Below, one piece after another: positions 17,187 through 25,706 of a DNA stretch of 45,937 nt (the first letter of the stretch is position 1; the number at the start of each line of letters is the position of its first letter). The stretch lies in the NCBI GenBank assembly GCA_016744905.1, contig JADGDM010000017.1:1-45937 (forward strand), given 5' to 3'. The notes under the pieces were generated by a model. The model was not told the origin of the DNA, ran no database searches, and was given only the letters and a program-made list of their open reading frames with translations. This DNA comes from Sulfurimonadaceae bacterium. GTDB taxonomy: Bacteria; Campylobacterota; Campylobacteria; Campylobacterales; Sulfurimonadaceae. The translations under genes and the position numbers were made by a program.

Positions 17187-17530
17187 GTAAAATAAATAAA
17201 CTTTTAATTGTCTGGTCCAGTGGGGAAAGTGAAGTGGCCAAGAAGCTGGTACTGCTTTATGGTTCGGTGATGTTAGAGCGTAAGTATTGGGATGAGGCAA
17301 CTATTATGATTTGGGGACCTTCAGCCAAACTACTCACACAAGACAGCGCACTACAAGAACAGATGAAAGTAGTTCAAAACAGTGGTGTGAAGTTTAACTG
17401 CTGTGTGGTGTGTAGTGATGATTATGGTGTCTCAGAACAACTCAGCGCACTGGGTGTGGAGCTCATTCACACTGGAGAGATGTTAACTGAAGCCTTACAA
17501 GGCGATGACACTAAGGTGATTACGTTTTAG
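17183..17530 (+). CDS. DsrE/DsrF-like family protein
   Basis: This protein of 115 residues, counted from GTG 17183, overlaps the yaeQ stop as GTGA. The alternating beta-alpha pattern with IMIWGPSAKLL and CCVVCSDDYGVSEQL fits small DsrE-like proteins, and the CVVC cysteines may be functional in sulfur or thiol chemistry. Related proteins such as DsrE and TusD carry sulfur, but many family members have no known role. An in-frame TTG at 17168 lies inside yaeQ and lacks a ribosome site. The stop interlocks by 4 nt with that of the convergent gene. Confidence 0.75.
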   Translation: MSKINKLLIVWSSGESEVAKKLVLLYGSVMLERKYWDEATIMIWGPSAKLLTQDSALQEQMKVVQNSGVKFNCCVVCSDDYGVSEQLSALGVELIHTGEMLTEALQGDDTKVITF

Positions 17531-18402
17531 TAATAGACTACGTCATCGTCAGGTGCTTGTCTTTTATTTTGAGTATTATCAATTTGAGTATTATCAACAC
17601 TGTGTCCATTGGCACTAATATCATAACCTCCAAATTTTCCATTATTATAAAGCCATCCTATTTGTATCATAATGGAAGTTGACTCAGATGTTGCGCCAGT
17701 AAGGGCTTGAGAAACTCCACTGAGTGACCATCCTGAACGTGTTGTAATATCTAGTCCAATAGAAGAAGAAGTGGTGTCAAAACTTGCATCTGACTCTGTA
17801 AAACCAGCATTGGTACCTACTGTTGTTGTTTCTGTTATTGAGCTACTTTGTATATTTTGTCTCATCCAAAAAGCACTAAAGACTAAAGAATTTAACATAT
17901 AAGAGGCATGAACACCTGCTTGTAGGTTGAGGGAGTTTGTCCATGAATCACTCTCTACATCCATATAAAAATTTGTTTCAGATATTGTAAATGTGGTATT
18001 CATAGACATCCTTTGTGCTTGAGCACCACCAAATGCGAGTAGAGAAAACTTATTGGTAGAAAATAGTCGATAACCTCCATGTACACCAGCAAAAGCATTC
18101 AATCCCATAATATCCACATCGAGATCACTGGTTGATGCTCCATCAACATTAAATACACCAAAACTATAGGTACCAAAAAAGTTACCTTTTGTTGGCATCT
18201 GCTTGGCATAGGTATATCCTAACATCGTTGTAGTAAAGGTGTCATCAGCTTGTTCAAAGAATGTGGCTGTATGTTTTGATGTCCCTTTCCCTCCAGTATT
18301 ATAAAAACTGTTATTAATTGGGGAGGGTGATATACTGACAGATGTTTCTTCAGCAAAGAGCAAGGTGCTAAGTAAAATAAAATAAAGTGGACTTTTTTTC
18401 AC
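17527..18402 (-). CDS. Predicted outer-membrane beta-barrel protein
   Basis: This secreted protein of 291 residues starts at GTG 18402 behind an AGGAG site. A signal peptide ends near LLFAEE (about residue 18). The remainder alternates polar and hydrophobic residues in short strands (FSLLAFGGAQAQRM, LVFSAFWMRQNIQ, SIMIQIGWLYNN), like an autotransporter-type or small barrel. The C-terminus is a polar tail with a short duplicated DNTQ motif, not a terminal aromatic strand of a classic barrel. I do not recognise a named family. Confidence 0.65.
   Translation of the reverse strand: MKKSPLYFILLSTLLFAEETSVSISPSPINNSFYNTGGKGTSKHTATFFEQADDTFTTTMLGYTYAKQMPTKGNFFGTYSFGVFNVDGASTSDLDVDIMGLNAFAGVHGGYRLFSTNKFSLLAFGGAQAQRMSMNTTFTISETNFYMDVESDSWTNSLNLQAGVHASYMLNSLVFSAFWMRQNIQSSSITETTTVGTNAGFTESDASFDTTSSSIGLDITTRSGWSLSGVSQALTGATSESTSIMIQIGWLYNNGKFGGYDISANGHSVDNTQIDNTQNKRQAPDDDVVYY
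17568..17597 (-). repeat. Two-copy 15-bp tandem repeat inside the barrel gene
   Basis: A perfect duplication of 15 bp (17568-17582 and 17583-17597) encodes a repeated I/V-DNTQ segment near the C-terminus. Being a multiple of three, copy-number change would keep the frame. Confidence 0.8.
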
Positions 18403-18632
18403 AATAAATCTCCTATGATTAAGTGTCTATATAAATAATAACATAGTATAGAATTGATATAGATAAAATTTAGAGCCTTCTATTTCAGTAGGTTTAGAAT
18501 TTTTTTATAGGGATGAGGTCAAACTCATCACTTTGCAGAGATAAATTTTAAATCTTCTTTTTAAGCGTACCCCTTAAGCAAAAGCAAAAGCTACAATGGT
18601 TACATTGTCTTTATTAAATATTAGGAACTATT
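18403..18632. other. Intergenic region upstream of clpS (230 bp)
   Basis: This is the longest gene-free stretch. It contains the promoter region of the divergent barrel gene (TATACT-like box near 18450), a GATGAG-N6-CTCATC dyad at 18512-18529 without a T-tract, a directly repeated TTAAGC (18561-18579 region), and the clpS -10. No HAIR-like heat-shock operator and no recognised RNA is seen. Confidence 0.5.
18592..18597 (+). promoter_or_regulatory. -10 box of the clpS-clpA-aat operon
   Basis: TACAAT, 35 nt before the TTG start of clpS at 18633; no clear -35. Confidence 0.4.
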
Positions 18633-18932
18633 TTGAGTACAAAAAAAGATTTAGAACTTGAGGGCGAGCTCTCAGTTATGACACCTAAAGAGTACAATGT
18701 TTTTTTATTAAATGACGACTACACGTCTATGGATTTTGTTATAGATGTATTGATGAATATTTTTCATAAAAATTATCAAGAGGCCGAGGCAGTTATGTTG
18801 CAGGTTCATAAAGAAGATAGAGGTCTGTGTGGAACATTCTCATATGAGATTGCAGAGACAAAAGTAATGCAAGTTAGTAAATTATCAAGAGAAAAAGGTT
18901 TTCCGTTGAAAGCCATGATGGAGGAAGCATAA
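18633..18932 (+). CDS. clpS: ClpS, N-degron adaptor of ClpAP
   Basis: This 99-residue adaptor recognises proteins with N-terminal Leu, Phe, Tyr or Trp and delivers them to ClpA. The core YNVFLLNDDYTSMDFVIDVL holds the substrate pocket (the NDD loop), and MLQVHKEDRGLCGTF continues the fold, with the conserved His of the pocket. The start is TTG (18633) behind an AGGA. The stop overlaps the clpA ATG by one base, so they are coupled. Confidence 0.95.
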   Translation: MSTKKDLELEGELSVMTPKEYNVFLLNDDYTSMDFVIDVLMNIFHKNYQEAEAVMLQVHKEDRGLCGTFSYEIAETKVMQVSKLSREKGFPLKAMMEEA

Positions 18933-21118
18933 TGATTAGTGCAGAGTTAAACGCAGTCTTTCAAAAAGCACTGCTGTACGCTAAAGATCAGCGTCATGAA
19001 TATTTGAGTATTGAACATGTGTTTTTTGCACTATTAAGTTCTAAAGAGGGAACCTACATTATTAAAGAGTGTGGTGGTGATGTTGAGTTGATGCGCGAGA
19101 GTGTAAGCACCTATCTTAACAGCTCTATGACTGCACTCCCTGAAGATGTGACACAAGAACCATTTGAGACGGTAGCGCTTTCAAGATTGATAGATCAGAT
19201 GATTCGTCACATTCAAGGTGCGCAAAAAGAAGAAGCGGATGTGGGTGATTTACTCGCCGCTATTTTTGAAGAAGAACATGCTTATTCAGTGACTGTTTTA
19301 GAAGAGTTTGGTATTGAGCGTGTAGATGTTCTTGAAGTCATCTCTCATGAAGATGTGAAGACCAGTACTGGTACAGGTAAAGATGAAGAGGGTTACTTAG
19401 AAAAGTACTCTATCAATCTTGTTGAAGTGGCTAAAGAAAATAAGATTGATCCGGTTATTGGACGAACTGATGAAATTGAGCGCGCTATTCAAACACTGTG
19501 TAGAAGAAAGAAAAACAATCCTCTACTTGTGGGTGAACCGGGTGTGGGTAAAACAGCTATTGCAGAAGGATTAGCGATACGTATTGCGGATGATGAAGTT
19601 CCAGAAATTTTAAAAAATGCACCACTTTTTGCACTTGACTTGGGCTCAATGCTCGCAGGTACTAAATACAGAGGTGATTTTGAAAAACGCCTTAAGGGTG
19701 TAATTGATGAGTTGAAACTACACACCAATGCGATTCTTTTTATTGACGAAATTCACACTATTGTGGGTGCAGGCGCTGTTGGTGGTGGAACTATGGACGC
19801 GTCCAATCAACTCAAACCAGCACTGGCTTCGGGTGAACTCAAGTGTATGGGGGCAACAACTTACGCAGAGTATAGAAATGTTTTAGAAAAAGACAGAGCC
19901 TTGAGCCGTCGTTTTGCAAAGATAGATATTGATGAACCTTCAATGAGCGATAGCTTTTTGATTTTGAAAGGCTTGCGTGCTAAGTATGAAGATCATCATG
20001 GTCTAAAATATACAGACAAGGCACTTCACTCTGCTGTTGAATTGTCTAAAAAGTATATTACGGATAGATTTTTACCAGATATTGCTATTGATTTGATGGA
20101 TGAAGCGGGTGCCTCTTTTCACTTGAAAAAGAAGAAAAGAACAACTGTTAATCCTACAGATATAGAAGCGATTATCTCTAAAATCACCGGTGTTCCACCA
20201 AGTAAAATCGGTGAAAATGATATGGAGAAATTACAAGGTTTAGAAGGTGAGCTTAAAAAACGTGTTATCGGACAAGATGCTGCGGTTGAAAAAGTGGCCC
20301 TTTCTATTAAACGTTCACGCGCTGGTGTATCAGATGAAAGTCGCCCTATCGCTTCATTTTTATTCTCTGGTCCAACGGGTGTTGGGAAAACTGAATTGGC
20401 CAAGTCTCTCGCCGATGTTATGGGTGTTCACTTTGAGCGTTTAGACATGAGTGAATACATGGAGAAACACGCAGTCTCTAGACTTGTGGGTGCACCTCCA
20501 GGTTATGTGGGATATGAACAAGGGGGTCTTTTAACAGAAGCGGCGAAGAAACATCCTTATATGGTACTGTTACTTGATGAAATAGAGAAAGCACATCCTG
20601 ACTTGATTAATGTATTGCTTCAAGTCATGGACGCAGGAACGCTAACAGACAACAATGGTTTTAAGGCAAACTTTAAAAATGTAATCATTATTATGACGTC
20701 TAATGTCGGTGCAAGTGAACGTAATGTTATGGGCTTTAACGCAGACAGTTCACTCTCTCGTAATGAAGCACTTAAGTCATTTTTTACGCCTGAATTTAGA
20801 AATAGACTTGATGCAGTAGTAGAGTTTGGCGCACTAGAGTTAGAGATGGTTGAGGGTATTGTTGAGAAATTTATCAATGAGTTTAACACACAACTGAGTA
20901 AAAAGAAAATTACAGTTAGTTTAAATAAAAAAGCACGTGGGTATATTGCTTCTATGGGCTATGATAAAGAGATGGGTGCCCGTCCACTGGCGCGCTACAT
21001 TCAAGAACATATTAAAGACATCTTGACGGATGAAATTTTATTTGGAAAATTAAAAGCGGGTGGAGATGTAAAAGTATCGTATAAAAAATCACTAGAGTTT
21101 GATTACAGTGATTCCTGA
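18932..21118 (+). CDS. clpA: ClpA, AAA+ unfoldase of the ClpAP protease
   Basis: This 728-residue ATPase unfolds substrates for the ClpP peptidase. An N-terminal repeat domain (about 1-140) docks ClpS. The first AAA+ module has Walker A GEPGVGKT at 201-208 and LFIDEIHT as Walker B. The second has GPTGVGKT from 480 and LLLDEIEKAH. The short linker between modules, lacking the long coiled-coil M domain, distinguishes it from ClpB. clpP is not in the window. It lies between clpS and aat, a compact N-degron operon. Confidence 0.96.
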   Translation: MISAELNAVFQKALLYAKDQRHEYLSIEHVFFALLSSKEGTYIIKECGGDVELMRESVSTYLNSSMTALPEDVTQEPFETVALSRLIDQMIRHIQGAQKEEADVGDLLAAIFEEEHAYSVTVLEEFGIERVDVLEVISHEDVKTSTGTGKDEEGYLEKYSINLVEVAKENKIDPVIGRTDEIERAIQTLCRRKKNNPLLVGEPGVGKTAIAEGLAIRIADDEVPEILKNAPLFALDLGSMLAGTKYRGDFEKRLKGVIDELKLHTNAILFIDEIHTIVGAGAVGGGTMDASNQLKPALASGELKCMGATTYAEYRNVLEKDRALSRRFAKIDIDEPSMSDSFLILKGLRAKYEDHHGLKYTDKALHSAVELSKKYITDRFLPDIAIDLMDEAGASFHLKKKKRTTVNPTDIEAIISKITGVPPSKIGENDMEKLQGLEGELKKRVIGQDAAVEKVALSIKRSRAGVSDESRPIASFLFSGPTGVGKTELAKSLADVMGVHFERLDMSEYMEKHAVSRLVGAPPGYVGYEQGGLLTEAAKKHPYMVLLLDEIEKAHPDLINVLLQVMDAGTLTDNNGFKANFKNVIIIMTSNVGASERNVMGFNADSSLSRNEALKSFFTPEFRNRLDAVVEFGALELEMVEGIVEKFINEFNTQLSKKKITVSLNKKARGYIASMGYDKEMGARPLARYIQEHIKDILTDEILFGKLKAGGDVKVSYKKSLEFDYSDS

Positions 21119-21770
21119 ACTAAACCGATATGAGCAAAAATTTCCCAATCCCCGAAAACATACTTCACCTGAGGGAATATTAGCTTTCGGGGGAGACTTG
21201 GTTCCTTCACGACTAATGATGGCGTACAGAAATGGAATTTTTCCATGGTATTCTGCGGGCGATCCTATCCTTTGGTGGTCACCAGATCCACGTCTTGTTT
21301 TAAATCTAGAAGACTTCAAGTTACGTAAATCATTGAAAAAAAAGCTGGATAAATTTGAGATAAAAATTGATAAAAATTTTGAAGCCGTTTTACGTCGCTG
21401 TGGTTCAGTTTTTAGAGCAGGTCAAAAAGGTTCATGGTTACTGCCTGAGATGATTGATGCGTATATGGATCTTCACGCGCTTGGTTATGCACATAGTATC
21501 GAAGCTTATCAAGATGATAAACTTGTTGGTGGACTATATGGGGTAGTTGTTGGTGGTGCATTTTGTGGAGAGTCAATGTTTGCTGATGTAACAGATGCTT
21601 CTAAGGTTGCCTTTGCATTTTTAATAGAGCATCTTACAGAACGTGGCTTCTCATTTATAGATGCGCAGGTTCCGACTGAACATCTTAAAAGTTTAGGGGC
21701 AGTGGAGATCAGTCGTGATGATTTTTTAGATAAACTGGAAAAAGTTATTTATGATGATGTCTTTTTTTAA
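21108..21770 (+). CDS. aat: Leucyl/phenylalanyl-tRNA-protein transferase
   Basis: This enzyme of about 220 residues adds Leu or Phe to proteins starting with Lys or Arg, creating substrates for ClpS-ClpAP. PEGILAFGGDL, AYRNGIFPWYSAGDPILWWSPDPR and GGLYGVVVGGAFCGESMF are strongly diagnostic. The gene overlaps the end of clpA by 11 nt when started at GTG 21108, which gives the expected short N-terminus (MIPELNRYEQ). An in-frame TTG at 21099 is the alternative. There is no clear ribosome site, so translation may be coupled to clpA. Confidence 0.95.
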   Translation: MIPELNRYEQKFPNPRKHTSPEGILAFGGDLVPSRLMMAYRNGIFPWYSAGDPILWWSPDPRLVLNLEDFKLRKSLKKKLDKFEIKIDKNFEAVLRRCGSVFRAGQKGSWLLPEMIDAYMDLHALGYAHSIEAYQDDKLVGGLYGVVVGGAFCGESMFADVTDASKVAFAFLIEHLTERGFSFIDAQVPTEHLKSLGAVEISRDDFLDKLEKVIYDDVFF

Positions 21771-21779
21771 TCCTTTAGT

Positions 21780-21785
21780 TATAAT
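21780..21785 (+). promoter_or_regulatory. -10 box before the small barrel gene at 21813
   Basis: TATAAT, 27 nt before the ATG, with an AGGAAG ribosome site between. Confidence 0.45.
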
Positions 21786-21812
21786 TTTTGAAATGAAATC
21801 ATAGGAAGACAG

Positions 21813-22256
21813 ATGAAAAAAATAGTTACAGCAGTACTTGTAAGTGGGGCACTATCAACTAGCGTATTGGCGGGTGATTTAGGTGTAGGTTTGGGAACGG
21901 ATATGGGTTTTGGACTTAGCGCACAGTACAAAGGGATGATTAATGCTCAGTTAGGGCATGCTGGTTTGGCTGTGGATTATCTTGTATTAAGAGACAATAA
22001 AATTGCAATTAACAAAGACCTTCCCGGAGAACTATCCTGGTATATAGGCGCTGGAGCTGGTTTTTTCTTTGGTGAATGGACGGGGCATAGTGGAGATATA
22101 GATCTTCGTGTACCTCTTGGTTTGGATTGGGATTTTCATAAAGATTGGGATGCTTATATTCATATTGTTCCTTCGATTCGAATAGGTGATAATTCAGACT
22201 GGTTTGGTTATAACGGCGGACTAGGCGTACGTTACTATTTTCCTACTGCAAAATAG
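21813..22256 (+). CDS. Small predicted outer-membrane protein
   Basis: This protein of 147 residues has a clear signal peptide (MKKIVTAVLVSGALSTSVLA, cut near residue 20) and about eight short amphipathic strands rich in Gly and aromatic residues, ending LGVRYYF. The pattern fits a small eight-stranded barrel. A precise family is not recognised. It has its own promoter and a palindromic hairpin over the stop codon, so it is probably monocistronic. Confidence 0.7.
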   Translation: MKKIVTAVLVSGALSTSVLAGDLGVGLGTDMGFGLSAQYKGMINAQLGHAGLAVDYLVLRDNKIAINKDLPGELSWYIGAGAGFFFGEWTGHSGDIDLRVPLGLDWDFHKDWDAYIHIVPSIRIGDNSDWFGYNGGLGVRYYFPTAK

Positions 22257-22274
22257 ACTTTTAAAAGTCTATTT
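22251..22274 (+). terminator. Palindromic hairpin at the end of the small barrel gene
   Basis: A perfect 24-bp palindrome (AAATAGACTTTT and its complement) covers the stop codon. It could fold as a 9-10 bp stem followed by ATTTCCC; the T-tract is short, so termination is uncertain. Confidence 0.4.
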
Positions 22275-22373
22275 CCCTACACTCTTTGATAAAATCCTCA
22301 TAAACATTAAGTAATAATTTTTCTTTAAGAAAACAACTTCTATACTTGTCATAATTTAAAACAAGGAATTAAA

Positions 22374-22814
22374 ATGAAAAAAATCGTTCTCGGCGCAGTA
22401 GCGGCATTAGTACTTAGCACATCAGCAGTAGCTGGAGTAAACTCTCAAACAGGTTGTGGTCTTGGAGCTATGATTATTAAAGATGATTCTTCAGCAGTAA
22501 TGTTGGCACTTCAAACAACATTTAATTTAACATCTTTAAATCAAACTTTTGGTGTAACTTTTGGTACATCTGGATGTAAAAAAGTGAAACTTGTTATGAA
22601 TGAGCGCGCTGAGCAATTTGTTGCAGCAAATATGGATCAACTCTCTAAAGAGATTGCAATGGGTAAGGGTGAGTCTGTAGATACTTTAGCTGAACTTTTA
22701 GACGTTCAAGATAAAGATGCATTTGCAACTTCTCTTCAATCAAACTACAACAGCATCTACACTACTGAAAAAGTAGAGATGGCTGATGTTTTAGACAATA
22801 TTACTGCAATATAG
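22374..22814 (+). CDS. DUF3015 family periplasmic protein
   Basis: This 146-residue protein has a signal peptide (cut near AVAG, residue 21). The mature part carries the DUF3015 pattern: a first cysteine in TGCGLGAM, then NQTFGVTFGTSGCKK, and a helical C-terminal half with repeated acidic segments. The two cysteines may form a disulfide. Function is unknown. It precedes the DUF4105 gene by 57 bp, with a terminator-like hairpin between them. The two families are, as I recall, often adjacent in other proteobacteria, suggesting a shared envelope role. Confidence 0.82.
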   Translation: MKKIVLGAVAALVLSTSAVAGVNSQTGCGLGAMIIKDDSSAVMLALQTTFNLTSLNQTFGVTFGTSGCKKVKLVMNERAEQFVAANMDQLSKEIAMGKGESVDTLAELLDVQDKDAFATSLQSNYNSIYTTEKVEMADVLDNITAI

Positions 22815-22820
22815 TCGAAT

Positions 22821-22841
22821 TTTTGGGCATTGCGCCCAAAA
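22821..22841 (+). terminator. Intrinsic terminator or attenuator between the DUF3015 and DUF4105 genes
   Basis: An 8-bp stem, TTTTGGGC with GCCCAAAA, with a 5-nt loop, followed by an AT-rich stretch (TTATTTAAATTT). It lies 6 nt after the DUF3015 stop. Because the next gene is close and has no obvious promoter, it may reduce rather than stop downstream expression. Confidence 0.6.
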
Positions 22842-22871
22842 TTATTTAAATTTCTCCTCGGATAACACTTT

Positions 22872-24674
22872 TTGAAAATAATTTTATTAACACTCTCTTT
22901 TTTTATATCACTTTACGCTTCATCTGCACAAGATTATACAGACAAAGCCAATGCGCTGAAGTTATATGAAAAAAGATATTGGTCACTACTTCTACATATG
23001 AATGCTGGGGTCTCTGAGATAGACTCGCCAAATTTTTTTCTAGCTAAAAATGGAAAAACAGATGCACAGGCTGAACTAGAAGCAACGATAGAAGGTCTTT
23101 ATAATGCCTCTGTCTTAGATGATAATGCTACGCAGTGCCTTTTCCCCGCACGAACTTTTTGGTTAAAGGAAGAGTTGGGATTAAAAGATTTACCCCAGGT
23201 GCAATGTCAGGCATATAAAGTTTTAATCAAAAAGATGGATCCTCAGCGCGCTAGCCTTATTTTTCCATCAGCACATATTAACTCTCCAGCGTCTTCTTTT
23301 GGACATACTTTTATTCGTATTGACTCTTCGATGGATTCTAAATTACTCTCTTACGCTGTTAATTATGCGGCCAATGGAAATACGGAAGATTTTTTCTACG
23401 CGCTGTATGGTTTGGTAGGAAAATATCCTGGATATTACTCGATGATGCCTTATTATGAGAAGTTAAAAGAGTATTCCGATACGGACAGTCGTGATGTCTG
23501 GGAGTATGATCTGAACTTAGAATATGATGAAGTGATGATGATGGTACGCCATATTTGGGAACTTCAACATATCTACTCTGATTATTATTTTATAGATGAA
23601 AATTGTTCTTATAATATGCTTTGGCTCATAGAAGTAGCGCGTCCAAGTGTACATCTACATGAAGGATTTCTTTTTTCTGTTGCGCCTCCTGAGACCCTCT
23701 TTAAAGTAAAAGAAGAGGGCTTGGTTCAAACAATAAAATACCGCCCATCAAAACGCTCAAAGCTTTTAGCGTATGAGAAAAAGCTCAGTGTCTCTCAGGT
23801 AAGTTTGGCAAAAAAAGTGGCTTGGGGAAAAATAGATGCGCGCAGTGTAGTTGCTGATATTGATAAAGAGTCAGCGCGCTACGTGCTTGAATCCGCTTCT
23901 GAATTTTTAGAATATCTCTATATTCAAGGAGATGTAAAAAAAGAGGACTATCTTAAACGATTTCATAGAATTTTGACAGAGCGCTCCAAATTAGGTTCAT
24001 CGGAAGTGATTAAGGTTAAAAAACCATCTTCTCCTACACAGGCACATCGGATTAATAGACTTAATTTTCAAGCAGGTGTGAGAGATGGAGAGATGATTGG
24101 ATTTTTAGGTTTTCGTCATGCTTTTACCGATCTCAAAGACAGTGATACTGGACTACTTCGAGGCCTTCAAATTGAATTCTTTGATACACTGCTCTCTTAT
24201 GGTGAACAAAATGAAATTGCCTTAGAGCGTTTAACTCTTTTAAGTATCACTTCCATCGCCCCAATAAGCAAGTTTTTCAATCCAATATCATGGAGAATGA
24301 AAGCAGGCTGGGATAGCCTGTATCTTGATAATAATCGAAGTGAATTTTCTTTAAGTGTGGGAGCAGGTTCAGCTTTTGCTGGAGAGAGTTATTATAGCTA
24401 TATGATGTTTGATGCGATAGGTTATGTAGATAAATATAGTGATATAGGTTTGAGTGCGAGTTTGGGGTTGGTAGTTGATGAGGGTAGATATTTTAAAACA
24501 AATATTGAAGTGAGTGAACGTTACTTTTTACGTCATAAAGAGCAGTTTATTTTTAAAGCAGATCAACTGATTAACCTTTCTCAAAACAATGCTTTGCACC
24601 TTAATTATGAGTACCTACAAAAGTTAGGTAACGATAGAGAAACATTCAAACTCATTTATAACTTTTTCTTTTAG
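22872..24674 (+). CDS. DUF4105 envelope protein (Lnb-like periplasmic domain)
   Basis: This 600-residue protein has a signal peptide (about 1-18) and a DUF4105 domain around residues 120-270. The domain contains SSFGHTFIRID, with a conserved His, and DENCSYNMLWLIEVARP, with a conserved Cys. Together these resemble the His/Cys pair of NlpC/P60-like papain folds. DUF4105 is, as I recall, the domain of the Lnb-type lipoprotein N-acylation enzymes. That activity here is only a hypothesis. The C-terminal 220 residues are strand-rich and end NFFF, suggesting a membrane-associated barrel-like part. The start is TTG (22872) with a poor ribosome site. Two AGCGCGCT sites fall in the gene. Confidence 0.8.
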   Translation: MKIILLTLSFFISLYASSAQDYTDKANALKLYEKRYWSLLLHMNAGVSEIDSPNFFLAKNGKTDAQAELEATIEGLYNASVLDDNATQCLFPARTFWLKEELGLKDLPQVQCQAYKVLIKKMDPQRASLIFPSAHINSPASSFGHTFIRIDSSMDSKLLSYAVNYAANGNTEDFFYALYGLVGKYPGYYSMMPYYEKLKEYSDTDSRDVWEYDLNLEYDEVMMMVRHIWELQHIYSDYYFIDENCSYNMLWLIEVARPSVHLHEGFLFSVAPPETLFKVKEEGLVQTIKYRPSKRSKLLAYEKKLSVSQVSLAKKVAWGKIDARSVVADIDKESARYVLESASEFLEYLYIQGDVKKEDYLKRFHRILTERSKLGSSEVIKVKKPSSPTQAHRINRLNFQAGVRDGEMIGFLGFRHAFTDLKDSDTGLLRGLQIEFFDTLLSYGEQNEIALERLTLLSITSIAPISKFFNPISWRMKAGWDSLYLDNNRSEFSLSVGAGSAFAGESYYSYMMFDAIGYVDKYSDIGLSASLGLVVDEGRYFKTNIEVSERYFLRHKEQFIFKADQLINLSQNNALHLNYEYLQKLGNDRETFKLIYNFFF

Positions 24675-24684
24675 GTTTTAAAGT

Positions 24685-24690
24685 TATAAT
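24685..24690 (+). promoter_or_regulatory. -10 box of tal
   Basis: TATAAT, 29 nt before the tal ATG, with a TTAAGG ribosome site between. Confidence 0.5.
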
Positions 24691-24719
24691 ATCTGTAATT
24701 AAATTTAAGGCAATTATCT

Positions 24720-25703
24720 ATGTATATTAAAGAGCTTAAATTCTCACTATGGGCGGACTTTATTGAACGTGAATTTATCACTAATGGTCTCAAAAAATTA
24801 ATTGATGAGGGTGTGGTCAATGGTGCAACATCTAATCCTGCTATTTTCAAAAATGCGATATTAACTTCAAGTGCCTATAAAGAACAACTTTCGCACTTGG
24901 GACATTTAAGTGCTAAAGAAAAATATGAAGCGGTAGCTATTTATGACATACAAGCAGCTGCAGATGTTTTACGTCCTTTATATGATGCAAATGATGATGG
25001 TTTTGTCAGTATTGAAGTGGATCCTTTTCTTTGCGATGATGCGCAGGCGACTATTGCTGAGGGAAAACGTCTTTTTGAAGAGATTTCTCGTCCAAATGTC
25101 ATGATCAAAGTACCTGCAACACAAGCTGGTTATATTGCTATGAAAGAACTCAGTAGCAGTTCTATTCCTGTAAATGCTACGCTTATTTTTTCTAAAGAGC
25201 AGGGATTAGCCTGTGCAAAAGCATTTGAAGAGGGCGCTAAGATAGCTACTTCAAAAGTTAAAACAGTTATATCCGTTTTTGTTAGTCGTATAGATCGTGA
25301 ACTTGATGTGCAATTGGCTGAGAAAGGTATTGATATCGCTCTTGCTGGGATTTATAATGCAGCAGATATTTATACTGCAGTTGAAAATGCTTCTGTACCG
25401 GAGTGTCGAACGCTGTTTGCCAGTACAGGAGTCAAAGGTGATGCACAAGTCGCATCTTACTATATTGACCAACTATTGGCATATAACAGTGTCAATACTG
25501 CGCCACTAGATACCATTGATGCTTACGTTAAAGGTGGTGATATAGATTCTAAATTACCTTTAAGTGCAGAAATTATTGCAAAACATTTTAGTGAAATACA
25601 GCGCGCTGGTATCAATTTTGATGAAGTGATAGAGAGACAAATTAATGATGGATTGGAAGCTTTTAAAATGGCATTTCAAGAAATCTTAGATGCATTGGAG
25701 TAG
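24720..25703 (+). CDS. tal: Transaldolase
   Basis: This 327-residue enzyme moves dihydroxyacetone units between sugar phosphates in the pentose phosphate pathway. LWADFIEREFITNGLKKLI at the start, GATSNPAIF, and NVMIKVPAT, with K130 as the Schiff-base lysine, are diagnostic. FASTGVKGD and PLDTIDAY lie in the second half. It heads a run tal-pilT-rplY-pth-lptF/G. In Helicobacter the same genes except pilT are neighbours, so pilT may be an insertion. Confidence 0.94.
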   Translation: MYIKELKFSLWADFIEREFITNGLKKLIDEGVVNGATSNPAIFKNAILTSSAYKEQLSHLGHLSAKEKYEAVAIYDIQAAADVLRPLYDANDDGFVSIEVDPFLCDDAQATIAEGKRLFEEISRPNVMIKVPATQAGYIAMKELSSSSIPVNATLIFSKEQGLACAKAFEEGAKIATSKVKTVISVFVSRIDRELDVQLAEKGIDIALAGIYNAADIYTAVENASVPECRTLFASTGVKGDAQVASYYIDQLLAYNSVNTAPLDTIDAYVKGGDIDSKLPLSAEIIAKHFSEIQRAGINFDEVIERQINDGLEAFKMAFQEILDALE

Positions 25704-25706
25704 AGT

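Noticed and set aside
18512-18529. GATGAG-N6-CTCATC hairpin as a terminator or riboswitch
   Set aside because: It has no T-tract on either strand and only a 6-bp stem, with no match to any RNA class I know.
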